The translations under genes were made by a program, and so were the position numbers. The notes under the pieces were generated by a model. It made no database searches. It was not told the DNA's origin and was given only the letters and a program-made list of their open reading frames with translations. A stretch of DNA of 64,000 nucleotides from Rhodospirillales bacterium (lineage in GTDB: Bacteria; Pseudomonadota; Alphaproteobacteria; ATCC43930; CGMCC-115725), in assembly GCA_028288725.1 (NCBI GenBank), contig JAQGIC010000074.1, positions 1 through 64,000 of the forward strand, given 5' to 3'. Of the stretch, positions 51,521 through 59,105 are shown piece by piece; the stretch's first letter is position 1, and each line of letters starts with the position of its first letter.

Positions 51521-53305
51521 ATGACCAACGACGTAACGAGTCGCGACCCGGACGAGACCATCGGCAGCCATTGGCCGACGCTCGCGGATCTGCCTCCACT
51601 CGAATATCTCGATCCTCAGACCCTGGCGGCACTCCAGCAGGAGTTGCCGTGGATCAACCTGCCCGGAGGGCGCGCGTTGTTCGGGCCGGGCGAGACGGCC
51701 GATGCGCTCTATATCGTCGTCTCCGGCATTCTGGGCGTCGTCGTCACCACCCCGGAAAGGGGCCAGCACCTGGTCGCCTCGATCCGCGCCGGGGAGACGG
51801 TCGGCGAGATGTCGCTGATCACCGGCGAGCCTCATAGCGCCACGGTCGTGGCGCTGCGCGACAGCGAACTGGTGGTCGTGCCCAAGGCGACGTTCGACCG
51901 GCTGATGGCCGAACAGCCGAAGTTTCTGATCTGGCTCAATCGCCTGCTGATTGATCGCCTGCATCAGACCACGTTGCACAAATCGGCGCCCGCGCCCAAC
52001 CGGGCGGTCGCCGTGGTGCCGATCGATCGATCCGTCCCGATCGAAGAGCTGATCGGCGTGCTGATCGACAGCCTGAAACGGTCCGGCAAGCGGGTTCATC
52101 GCTTCTCGGCGGAGATGGGCGGCCAGCCGATCGAATGGTACGACGAAATCGAGCAGAGCCACGACCTGGTGCTGTATCAGGCCGGGCCGGCCGAGCCGGA
52201 CCTGGACGGCTGGAGCCGGTTCTGCCTGCGTCAGGCCGACCGGATCATCCTGGTCGGGCGGCCGTTGAGCCGTATCCCGGATCCGCTGCCGATCGCGCCG
52301 ACCGACGCGGGCGGACGCATCCTGCCGATCGAACTGGTCGTGATCGAGCCCGATCGGGCCGGCCGGCGCGCGCACGCACCGCGCGGGCCCCAGCGCTTCA
52401 CCGCGATCCATCACATCCGCCTGCATGAGCCGACCGACATGCACCGTCTGGCCCGTCACATGGCCGGGATCGCCGTCGGCCTGGTTCTGGCCGGCGGCGC
52501 GTCGCGCGGCTTCGCCCATATCGGCGCGATCCGCGCCTTGCGCGAGGCCGGCATTCCGATCGACCGCGTGGGCGGCACCAGCATGGGCGCCATCGTCGGC
52601 GCCTGCGTCGCGGCAGATTGGGACGATGACGAGATCACCGAACGGATGCATGGCGCCTTCGTCCGGAACAATCCGCTCGACGATTACAACCTGCCCTGGG
52701 TGGCGCTGTTCCGCGGCAAGTCGGTCGATCGGCTGCTGCAGGAATATTTCGGCGAAACCGAGATCGAGGCGCTGTGGCGGCCGTTCTATGCGGTCTCGAC
52801 CAACCTCACCCGCGGCGGCATGACCATCCATCGCGACGGGCCGGTGTGGAAGGCGCTCCGCGCCAGCGTCGCCATCCCGGGCGTGCTGCCGCCGGTGCTG
52901 CTGGACGGCGAGGTGCTGGTCGACGGCGGCGTCGTCGACAATTTCCCGGTCGACGTCATGGCGGCCGAGCGCAAGGGGCCGATCATCGGCATCGATGTCG
53001 CCGGCGATCGCGCGCTGATGCCGGGCAGCGAGGTGCCGCTCAACCGCCATGGCATCATCGGCTGGTTCAGGCCCGACACGCGGCCGCTGCCCGGCATCGT
53101 CAGCATCCTGATGCGGGCCGGGACCGTCAGTTCGCAACTGCAGATGACGGTGGCCAGATCCCAGACGACCCTGCTGATTGAGCCGGCGCTGAGCGAGGTG
53201 CCGCTGCTCGACTGGCATTCGTTCGACCGCGCGGTCGAGGCAGGTTATCGCCAGACGCGCAAGGTGCTGGAACGGGCCGATCTGCCGGCCCTGGGACTCA
53301 TATAA
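51521..53305 (+). CDS. Patatin-like phospholipase with N-terminal cyclic-nucleotide-binding domain (NTE/RssA type)
   Basis: A 594-residue protein. Residues ~40-150 form a cNMP-binding domain (LFGPGETADALYIVVSGILGVVV ... LVASIRAGETVGEMSLITGEPHSATVVALRDSELVVV). A middle region precedes the patatin domain with the oxyanion loop GGASRGFAHIGAIRALREAGI (from residue 325), the nucleophile GGTSMG (S354) and the catalytic aspartate in DGG (D468). The arrangement equals that of neuropathy-target-esterase-like proteins, which hydrolyse lysophospholipids. It is a single gene. A role in membrane lipid turnover is inferred. Confidence 0.92.
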   Translation: MTNDVTSRDPDETIGSHWPTLADLPPLEYLDPQTLAALQQELPWINLPGGRALFGPGETADALYIVVSGILGVVVTTPERGQHLVASIRAGETVGEMSLITGEPHSATVVALRDSELVVVPKATFDRLMAEQPKFLIWLNRLLIDRLHQTTLHKSAPAPNRAVAVVPIDRSVPIEELIGVLIDSLKRSGKRVHRFSAEMGGQPIEWYDEIEQSHDLVLYQAGPAEPDLDGWSRFCLRQADRIILVGRPLSRIPDPLPIAPTDAGGRILPIELVVIEPDRAGRRAHAPRGPQRFTAIHHIRLHEPTDMHRLARHMAGIAVGLVLAGGASRGFAHIGAIRALREAGIPIDRVGGTSMGAIVGACVAADWDDDEITERMHGAFVRNNPLDDYNLPWVALFRGKSVDRLLQEYFGETEIEALWRPFYAVSTNLTRGGMTIHRDGPVWKALRASVAIPGVLPPVLLDGEVLVDGGVVDNFPVDVMAAERKGPIIGIDVAGDRALMPGSEVPLNRHGIIGWFRPDTRPLPGIVSILMRAGTVSSQLQMTVARSQTTLLIEPALSEVPLLDWHSFDRAVEAGYRQTRKVLERADLPALGLI

Positions 53306-53442
53306 AATTACCCTCTAGCACTCCGCCGCAGGTCTGCCCATATCCGGTTCGCGGGGCAAGGGTGGCGCGACACGCCCTTCGGCAAACCGCGCCGCTACCC
53401 GTTCGGAAATCGGGAAGCTGGTTCTCTCGGAGAGAGCACGAA

Positions 53443-54420
53443 ATGTCGTTTCCTCGTCGTCTTCTGGCTTCGTTTCTCGCCGCCATGCTGGCCCTGGCGC
53501 CCGTGGTCGCCGATGCCCGCGCCTCGGCCTCCGGCGGCGGCTCCAGCTATTCGAGCATGGGCAGTCGCGGCAGCCGAACCTATTCGGCCGTCCCCGGCGC
53601 CCAGACCGTCCAGCGCAGCCTGACGCCGTCCGCCGGTCCGTCGGGCTCGACCGGCCCGGCCGCGCCGGTCGGCCCGCGCTATGCCGGCGGCTCCCCCTAT
53701 GGCTATGGCCAGCCGGGCTTCGCCCAGCGGCATCCGTTCGTCACCGGCATCCTGGGCGGCATCGCCGGCTCCTGGATCGGCAGCATGATCTTCGGCGGCT
53801 CGAGCTACGCCTATGGCGGCGGCATGGGCCATGCGGGCGGCGCGCTCGGCTCGTTCATCATGCTGTTCGTGCTGTTCGGCATCGGCTGGGCCGTGTTCCG
53901 GGCCATTCGCTTCAGCAATCGGGAATTCGCGTTGATGGCTCAGCCGGGCCCCACGGTGATGGGCGGCTTTGCGGCTACGGCCGGACGCGCGCCGCAGACC
54001 GGCATCACGCTGACCGACAGCGACTTCAACGCCTTCGCCGATGCGCTGAACCAGGTCCAGACGGCCTGGGGCAACGGCGATCTGGCCCAGTTGCAGCGCT
54101 TCGTGACGCCGGAGATGCTCAGCTATTTCTCCGAGCAGCTGGCGAACAACCAGAGCCAGGCACTGCAGAACCGCGTGCATCACGTCGTGCTGCTGCGCGG
54201 CGAACCGCGCGAGGCCTGGGTCGAGGGCGTCACCGAATATGCCACGGTCTATCTGCGCTGGAGCGCAGTCGACTACACGGTCCGAATCGACCGTCGCCCG
54301 ACCGAGGCGGATTTCGTCGTCGAAGGCGATCCGCAGCGCCCGGTCGAGGCGGAAGAGGTCTGGAGCTTCCGCCGCAGCCGGGGCGGCCGCTGGCTCTTGT
54401 CGGCGATCCAGCAGATTTGA
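53443..54420 (+). CDS. Tim44-like domain membrane protein
   Basis: A 325-residue exported or membrane protein. A signal peptide (residues ~1-25) precedes a Gly/Ser/Pro/Tyr-rich linker (SGGGSSYSSMGSRGSRTY ... YGYGQPGF), a glycine-zipper-like stretch (FVTGILGGIAGSWIGSMIFGG), a membrane helix (LGSFIMLFVLFGIGWAVFRAI) and a C-terminal Tim44-like domain (DFNAFADALNQVQTAWGNGDLAQLQRFVTPEMLSYFSEQL ... ATVYLRWSAVDYTV ... VEEVWSFRRS). Bacterial homologues are widespread and uncharacterised. ATG 53443 opens a signal peptide and follows a GAGAGAG sequence. Confidence 0.85.
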   Translation: MSFPRRLLASFLAAMLALAPVVADARASASGGGSSYSSMGSRGSRTYSAVPGAQTVQRSLTPSAGPSGSTGPAAPVGPRYAGGSPYGYGQPGFAQRHPFVTGILGGIAGSWIGSMIFGGSSYAYGGGMGHAGGALGSFIMLFVLFGIGWAVFRAIRFSNREFALMAQPGPTVMGGFAATAGRAPQTGITLTDSDFNAFADALNQVQTAWGNGDLAQLQRFVTPEMLSYFSEQLANNQSQALQNRVHHVVLLRGEPREAWVEGVTEYATVYLRWSAVDYTVRIDRRPTEADFVVEGDPQRPVEAEEVWSFRRSRGGRWLLSAIQQI

Positions 54421-54545
54421 CTTTCTTCGTCATTTTTGAAATCAGCCGGTTATCACCATACTCCACCATGCCCGGGTCAGGTCCGGGGATCGTGGAAGTA
54501 GAGCGAAAACCGGAATGGCGTAACGGTTTGTAAGGTGTCTGACAA

Positions 54546-55022
54546 ATGAGCGGAAAGCTCCATCAATACGCGGTCGACGTGACCTGGACCGGAAATCGCG
54601 GCACCGGCACGTCCGGCTACCGTGACTATGGCCGCGACCACGAGATCGCTGCGGCGGGCAAGCCCGCGATCCCCGGTTCGTCCGACCCGGCCTTTCGCGG
54701 CGATCCCGCCCGCTGGAACCCCGAGGAGCTGCTGGTTGCCTCGGTCTCGACCTGCCACCAGCTCTGGTACCTGCATCTGGCGTCGGCCGCGGGCATCGTG
54801 GTCGTCGCCTATGAGGACAGGCCGGCCGGCACCATGGCGGAAGACCCGAACGGCGGCGGTCGCTTCACCGGCGTCACGCTGCACCCGACCGTGACGATCG
54901 CGCCGGGCGGCGACGCGGCCAAGGCGGCGGCCCTGCATCACGACGCCCATGCCATGTGCTTTGTCGCCAACTCGGTCAATTTCGCAATCGACTGCATTCC
55001 GGAGATAACGGTCCAGAAATAA
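54546..55022 (+). CDS. OsmC/Ohr-family peroxide reductase
   Basis: A 158-residue thiol peroxidase-fold protein. Conserved active-site features are the glutamate/arginine region (WNPEELLVASVSTCHQLWYL) with the peroxidatic cysteine C70, and the resolving cysteine C138 in HDAHAMCFVANSVNFAIDC. The order is that of OsmC rather than Ohr. Such enzymes reduce organic hydroperoxides with lipoyl or thioredoxin partners in the cytoplasm. It stands alone, 125 bases after the Tim44-like gene. An adjacent AhpD-like gene lies elsewhere in the window. Confidence 0.9.
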   Translation: MSGKLHQYAVDVTWTGNRGTGTSGYRDYGRDHEIAAAGKPAIPGSSDPAFRGDPARWNPEELLVASVSTCHQLWYLHLASAAGIVVVAYEDRPAGTMAEDPNGGGRFTGVTLHPTVTIAPGGDAAKAAALHHDAHAMCFVANSVNFAIDCIPEITVQK

Positions 55023-55125
55023 GTCGCGCCCGGCGACGGTGTGTGTGCCATCGGGAAGATTCCATTAGCAAAATCGGGCCTATGCTCGTTTTCTAAAGCC
55101 GTTACGAAGACGAGGCTCACGTCCC

Positions 55126-55572
55126 ATGCGTCGCTGGTTGGCTCTGCCACTCATCATCCTCTGCCTGTCGGGCAATGTGCCGGCCCGGGCGGCCGACCCC
55201 GCCTGGACGGCCGATGAACAGGCCGTCGCCGCAACCGATACGGCCTTCTATAACGCGACGCTCGCGAGACATGGCCAGGGCTGGTCGGATTTCGCCGACG
55301 AGACCGCGACGACCCAGGCTGGCCACGGCAAAGCCGAGATCGGCGCCGCTTTCGAAAAGCTCTACGCCCGGCCGGGCTTCCGGCTGGCCTGGCACCCCGT
55401 GTTCGCCAAGGTGGTCGGCGACGTGGGCATCACGAGCGGGCCCTATGAATCCCATGTGACGGACGCCAAGGGCGACGACCATCGGTCCGCCGGGAACTAC
55501 GTCACCGTCTGGCAGCGCCAACCCGATGGGCAATGGCGCTTCGTTTGGGACGGCGGGACGCCGGATAAATGA
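55126..55572 (+). CDS. Secreted SnoaL/DUF4440-like protein
   Basis: A 148-residue protein with a signal peptide (MRRWLALPLIILCLSGNVPARA). The mature part follows the cone-like NTF2/SnoaL fold of DUF4440: DTAFYNATLARHGQGWSDFADETATTQAGHGKAEIGAAFEKLYARPGF ... YVTVWQRQPDGQWRFVWDGG. Family members bind small molecules or act as isomerases, with no fixed function. It overlaps the PAS protein gene downstream by 4 bases (ATGA). Confidence 0.75.
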   Translation: MRRWLALPLIILCLSGNVPARAADPAWTADEQAVAATDTAFYNATLARHGQGWSDFADETATTQAGHGKAEIGAAFEKLYARPGFRLAWHPVFAKVVGDVGITSGPYESHVTDAKGDDHRSAGNYVTVWQRQPDGQWRFVWDGGTPDK

Positions 55573-56120
55573 CGGACGCGGTCGATCTGGACGCGTATGG
55601 GCTTGAGACTGCGGCGAGCCGCCTGCTGCTCGGCCATTGGCTCGACGCCCGCGGCACGGAACCGGTGCCGGTGCGCGCCAGCATCGACCCCTGCATGCTC
55701 AAGTGCGCCCTGCCCCATGTCTTCATGCTGGACATAGTCGATCCGCAGACCGCGGTCTATCGGCTGGTCGGCACCGCGCACCGGGCTCGCTGGGGCATCG
55801 AGCTAACCGGCCATATCTGGGGCGAATTCCTGGACGACGCGCTGCGGATCGAACGGACGCGCCGCTTGTGGCGGACGGTGGAGCAGCCCTGTGGGTTTTC
55901 GGCGCGCTACGAGGTGGTGTTCGCCTCCGGGGCGCACGATCCGGTCGAAACGCTGCTGCTGCCACTGCGGCCGAACCATCCGTCGGCCTGCCCGATCATG
56001 ATCGGGGTCAGCATTTCGATCCGGCAGGTCGAATGGGTCAATCAGTCCGGCTCCGTCGCGTCGCGCACGGCGGAGCGGGCCCGCTTCCTGGATCTGGGCT
56101 ACGGCGTGCCGTCGGTCTAG
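55569..56120 (+). CDS. PAS-domain protein
   Basis: A 183-residue protein comprising essentially one PAS fold: LPHVFMLDIVDPQTAVYRLVGTAHRARWGIELTGHIWGEFLDD ... RRLWRTVEQPCGFSARYEVVFASG ... VETLLLPLRPN ... IMIGVSISIRQVEW. This is the PAS_5-type cytosolic sensor common in alphaproteobacteria, with no attached effector. Partner and ligand are unknown. Start at 55569 overlaps the upstream stop. Its TAG stop is the start of the palindromic element R3. Confidence 0.75.
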   Translation: MTDAVDLDAYGLETAASRLLLGHWLDARGTEPVPVRASIDPCMLKCALPHVFMLDIVDPQTAVYRLVGTAHRARWGIELTGHIWGEFLDDALRIERTRRLWRTVEQPCGFSARYEVVFASGAHDPVETLLLPLRPNHPSACPIMIGVSISIRQVEWVNQSGSVASRTAERARFLDLGYGVPSV

Positions 56121-56234
56121 AGCCTGATCCGATCAAGCCTGCTCGGCTTGATCGGTGAATCAGTCTCTAAATATATGATTTAGAGTGCGATTCAGATATG
56201 AGGCCGAGCAGTCCTCATATCATCGCGCTCTAGA
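56118..56234. repeat. TAGAG-type palindromic element R3 (two hairpins)
   Basis: The element begins with the TAG stop of the PAS gene. Hairpin a: CCGATCAAGCC (56129-56139) with GGCTTGATCGG (56145-56155), loop TGCTC. Then a small dyad CTCTAAAT/ATTTAGAG (56165-56172, 56178-56185). Hairpin b: GATATGAGG with CCTCATATC in 56183-56230, loop containing GAGCA. The right border TCTAGA (56229-56234) is the target of the IS481-type element; before insertion it held the stop codon of the membrane-protein gene at 57271-57687. Confidence 0.88.
56229..56234. repeat. Left target-site duplication TCTAGA of the IS element
   Basis: TCTAGA at 56229-56234 is repeated at 57270-57275 on the other side of the element. 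Six-base duplications of the form NCTAGN are the recognised signature of IS481-family insertion. Confidence 0.85.
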
Positions 56235-57186
56235 TGTGGAGCCTCAATAGGTTGTCCGCGTCCAAGCGGATGCGGCTGATGGGCGTTTGGGATTTTATGC
56301 CGCCGTGGGGTCGATGCCAATTGTAGCGATGCAGCCAGATCGGCAGCTCGTCGGCGCGGTGGTTTGAGGTCGGATAGGCCTGGGCATAGGCCCATTCCCG
56401 AAGGGCGGTCTGGATGAAGCGCTCGGCCTTGCCGTTGGTCTTTGGCGTGTAGGACCTGGTCCGGATGTGCCGGAGCCCAAGCGCTTTGCAGGTGTCGCGG
56501 AAGGCGAAGGACTTGTAGCAGGATCCGTTGTCGGTCATGACCCTGGTGACGGTAACGCCGAGGCTTTGGTAGTAAGCGAAGGCTGCCTTCAGGAAGGCCG
56601 TGGCGCTTTCCTTTTTCTCGTCGGGCAGGATCCGGGAGAAGGCGATGCGCGAGGCATCGTCGATCGAGACATGAACGAACTCCCAGCCGACGCCGCGGCT
56701 GTTGCTTTGGCCGGTGCGGTCGCCGGTGATGCGGTGGCCGACCTTTTCGAAGCGGCCGAGCTTCTTGATGTCGATATGGATCAGATCGCCGGGGGCGTCG
56801 CGCTCGTAACGGCGGATCGGTTCGGCCGGCTCCAAATCCCGGATCCGGCTCAGGCCCAACCGTCTCAGCACCCGGCTGACCGTCGCCGGCGAGACCCCGG
56901 TCTCCTTGGCGATCTGCTGGCCGGTCCAGCGCCGGCGGCGCAGCGCCTCGATCCGCACAGCGGTGGCATCGGCGGTGGGCCGGTGCAGCCGGTGCGGCCG
57001 CGAGGATCGGTCGATCAGACCGGCCGCGCCGCCGTCGGTAAAGCGCGCGACCCATTTGTGGACGGTTTTGAGTGTCACGCCCATGGCCGTGGCCACGGCC
57101 ATGGGCGCCTGGCCTTCGACCAGCACCCGCCGCACCAACTCGGCTCGACTATGCGGCGTCAGACGGGCATTCTTGTGGATGTCCAT
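56230..57186 (-). CDS. IS481-family transposase
   Basis: A 318-residue DDE transposase. The N-terminal helix-turn-helix (PMAVATAMGVTLKTVHKWVARF) is followed by HTH_Tnp-like residues and a retroviral-integrase catalytic core with the three acidic residues in DLIHIDIKKLGRF, VMTDNGSCYKS and NGKAERFIQTALREWAYAQ. The pattern is IS481-specific. The stop codon TAG (56230-56232) is not in the element itself but in the duplicated target TCTAGA. A perfect 30-bp palindrome (57078-57107) lies in the HTH coding region. The frame is intact, so the element may be active. Confidence 0.92.
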   Translation of the reverse strand: MDIHKNARLTPHSRAELVRRVLVEGQAPMAVATAMGVTLKTVHKWVARFTDGGAAGLIDRSSRPHRLHRPTADATAVRIEALRRRRWTGQQIAKETGVSPATVSRVLRRLGLSRIRDLEPAEPIRRYERDAPGDLIHIDIKKLGRFEKVGHRITGDRTGQSNSRGVGWEFVHVSIDDASRIAFSRILPDEKKESATAFLKAAFAYYQSLGVTVTRVMTDNGSCYKSFAFRDTCKALGLRHIRTRSYTPKTNGKAERFIQTALREWAYAQAYPTSNHRADELPIWLHRYNWHRPHGGIKSQTPISRIRLDADNLLRLHI

Positions 57187-57269
57187 CCGGTCCCTCCCGG
57201 CTCGCTAAAGACTCGACACCTTCAGCTTCACCGACCGGGATCGGATGGACAACCTATTGAGAGCTCAGA
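56235..57269. mobile_element. Complete IS481-family insertion sequence
   Basis: The 1035-bp element has terminal inverted repeats: TGTGGAGCCTCAATAGGTTG... at the left end (56235-56257) and its counterpart at 57247-57269, agreeing at 18 of 23 positions and identical over the inner CTCAATAGGTTGTCC. The ends resemble those of Bordetella IS481 (TGTGAAGATTCAATAGGTTG...). It is flanked by the 6-bp duplication TCTAGA and encodes one intact transposase reading leftward. Excision in silico restores an unbroken TCTAGA that ends the membrane-protein gene. Confidence 0.93.
57078..57107. repeat. Perfect 30-bp palindrome within the transposase gene
   Basis: The dyad CGCCCATGGCCGTGG / CCACGGCCATGGGCG is centred between 57092 and 57093 with no loop and no mismatch. 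It encodes the MAVATAMG part of the N-terminal HTH. It may be an artefact of codon usage or may matter for expression control of the transposase, since it would fold near the 5' end of the mRNA. Confidence 0.9.
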
Positions 57270-57275
57270 TCTAGA
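57270..57275. repeat. Right target-site duplication TCTAGA of the IS element
   Basis: Second copy of the TCTAGA duplication. Its CTA (57271-57273) is read on the minus strand as the TAG stop of the membrane-protein gene that begins at 57687. Confidence 0.85.
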
Positions 57276-57687
57276 CGCTCTCGGCTCGGTCGAAACAGGC
57301 CTTGATACTGCCGAGTGCCATCAGGAACGCGGCAATGGCGCCGCCCAGCCCGGCATAATAGCCGGTTCCGCCCTGCTGCCCCGCCGCGACGAACAGGCAG
57401 GCAATGCCGAACACGCCGAGCAGCGGCAGTCCGACCCACAAGGTACCGAAATCATCGATCAGCAGATCGCCCGGCGCCAACGGCGGCAGCCCGTCGAAAT
57501 GTCGCTTGATCTCCAGAAACAGGATAAGACAGGCCGCGACGAAGGCGCCGAGGCCGCAATGATACCCGGCCGGATCGGCGGCCCCGGAGGCGCCGACCAG
57601 ACCCGTCAATCCGACGACGACCACGATCGCGCGCCGGACGGCCAGGCGGACACCGCGCCAGAATTCCTGATTTGCCGCCGGATCCAT
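57271..57687 (-). CDS. Hypothetical small membrane protein
   Basis: A 138-residue protein with about four hydrophobic helices (AIVVVVGLTGLVGASGA; LGAFVAACLILFLEI; LWVGLPLLGVFGIACLFVA; GYYAGLGGAIAAFLMALGSI). No family is recognised. The stop codon lies in the TCTAGA duplicated by the IS481-type insertion, so the gene keeps its original end: the IS landed immediately after the coding sequence, in the shared hairpin element. The start at 57687 has no competitor. Confidence 0.6.
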   Translation of the reverse strand: MDPAANQEFWRGVRLAVRRAIVVVVGLTGLVGASGAADPAGYHCGLGAFVAACLILFLEIKRHFDGLPPLAPGDLLIDDFGTLWVGLPLLGVFGIACLFVAAGQQGGTGYYAGLGGAIAAFLMALGSIKACFDRAESV

Positions 57688-57905
57688 CGTGTCGCCCTTC
57701 GTGTCTCGCTGCCCGGATGGCCGACTATAGCATGGAAATCAACGACTTCGGCACCAACGCGGGGGACCGTTACGGTCCCTGGTGCGCGCGCATCCCCAAA
57801 ATAATTCCTGGCGATTTCGGGGATGAAACACCCGCCATCCCTCGTTTGATAAGGGAGAGACGCAGACCCAATGGTCGCTCTCCGCCAAACCTGGAGGTTT
57901 TAGTC

Positions 57906-58067
57906 ATGTCCGCCGAAACACCCCGTCCCTCCCGCACTTGGACGAAGCGGATTGCCAATGTCGTGATCTTCGGTGTCATCGCCGGTGTGCTGTCGGCCTG
58001 CTATGTCTATCCCGTGGCACCCTATCGGCCGCATCCCTATTACTATGGCGGCTACTACTACCGCTGA
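57906..58067 (+). CDS. Small lipoprotein
   Basis: A 53-residue protein. It has a cytoplasmic head, one hydrophobic segment (ANVVIFGVIAGVLSAC) and a lipobox ending at C32 (VLSAC), leaving a short mature tail rich in Tyr and Pro (YVYPVAPYRPHPYYYGGYYYR). The ATG at 57906 follows GGAGG about 10 bases upstream. The 218-bp leader from 57688 contains a small hairpin (GGGACCG-TTA-CGGTCCC, 57763-57779) and no other gene. Confidence 0.65.
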   Translation: MSAETPRPSRTWTKRIANVVIFGVIAGVLSACYVYPVAPYRPHPYYYGGYYYR

Positions 58068-58132
58068 CGCGCGCTTTGCCGGAGGGGCGTCTTGGTCGTA
58101 GGATCGTGGCCTCCCTCCGGTGAAAGAACGCC

Positions 58133-58642
58133 ATGCCGCTCCCTCAGCCAAGTCCGCTCATTCTCGCCCTCCTGCTCGCCACCACGGGGGCGGAGGCGGG
58201 CGAGATGCTCGATCCGGCCGACGAATCCTTTCGGGCGGCGAGCTATGCCCAAGCCTGGGCAGGCCCGCTGAATGCGGATCATCGCTGGTCGAACCCGGCG
58301 AGCGGGCATAGCGGCCGGGTGCGGGCGACCAAGGAACGGATCGACCCCGCCAGCCGCCAGCCCTGTCGTGAAATTCAGGAAGATGTCATGGCCGGCGATC
58401 GGCCCGCGACCGGCTATGCCGTCGGCTGTCGCGGCTCGGACGGCGCCTGGCGCATCGTGCAGTCGAGCGCCGCCAGCGCGATCGTGCCCGCCGACGTCAC
58501 GCCCTATGTGGCACCCGCCGATATCAATGCCGCTGGCAGCGGCGGCGCCAGCGACCTGTCCGGGCTGCCGCCGCAAGTGCGCATTCTGGTGCCGATGCCC
58601 GCGCGCGGCACCGCCGGCACTACGCCCCCCGCGCCACGATGA
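58133..58642 (+). CDS. Secreted 17-kDa surface-antigen-like protein
   Basis: A 169-residue exported protein with a signal peptide (LILALLLATTGAEA). The mature part carries the C-terminal motif of the rickettsial 17-kDa surface antigen family: HRWSNPASGHSGRVRATKE ... QPCREIQEDVMAGDRPATGYAVGCRGSDGAWRIV. The glycine-zipper part of that family is absent. An outer-membrane or periplasmic structural role is inferred. It is followed, after a non-coding stretch, by element R4. Confidence 0.72.
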   Translation: MPLPQPSPLILALLLATTGAEAGEMLDPADESFRAASYAQAWAGPLNADHRWSNPASGHSGRVRATKERIDPASRQPCREIQEDVMAGDRPATGYAVGCRGSDGAWRIVQSSAASAIVPADVTPYVAPADINAAGSGGASDLSGLPPQVRILVPMPARGTAGTTPPAPR

Positions 58643-58704
58643 TCAAACGGGTTCGGCGCGCCGGGCTCAGGGCCGGGCGCGTCGAGACGCTTTCAAACGA
58701 TGGC

Positions 58705-58776
58705 AGTCTCTAGATATTTGGTTTAGAGGGCGATTTAGATATGAAGCCAGCAGGCCTCATATCATCGCACATCTAG
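58705..58776. repeat. TAGAG-type palindromic element R4
   Basis: CAGTCTCTAGATATTTGGTT... aligns base by base with R3 (56162-56234) at most positions. The main stem pairs GCGAT..GATATGA(A)GCC with GGCCTCATATC..ATCGC around AGCA. Its TCTAGA border (58771-58776) supplies the TAG stop of the small minus-strand gene that starts at 58958. Confidence 0.85.
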
Positions 58777-58958
58777 ACGACGAGATTGACGACCTGTCCG
58801 CGACCGCTGGTGTTGAGCGGTTGGGCGCCGGTCGTGTTCGACGAGCTCGACGACGTGCTGGAGCTGCTTGACGCATGGGTCTGCGGCTGCTTGTTCTGGA
58901 CCTGGGTATTGGTTTTGATCGGTAAGACCGGACCCTGGCCGACGCTCGAGATGCTCAT
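58773..58958 (-). CDS. Small Ser/Thr-rich hypothetical protein
   Basis: A 61-residue protein: a moderately hydrophobic N-terminus (MSISSVGQGPVLPIKTNTQV), a serine/threonine homopolymer run (residues ~30-45) and a C-terminal GRGQVVNLVV. No known family. A GAAGGCGAG ribosome-binding-like sequence precedes the ATG. Its stop codon TAG belongs to the palindromic element R4, the same arrangement as gspK and the 57271 gene, which is mild support that the frame is real. Confidence 0.45.
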   Translation of the reverse strand: MSISSVGQGPVLPIKTNTQVQNKQPQTHASSSSSTSSSSSNTTGAQPLNTSGRGQVVNLVV

Positions 58959-59105
58959 GATGTACTCGCCTTCAAGACCCGGCGGAGAGATGCGACTTTG
59001 TCGCGAGCGCGCCGGCGATCAGGCAGGGATTTATCCCTTTCGACTTCGCACATATACCGCGACTCGACGTTAAGAGTCCATGAAGGGCGGGCCTGCCATT
59101 CAAAT

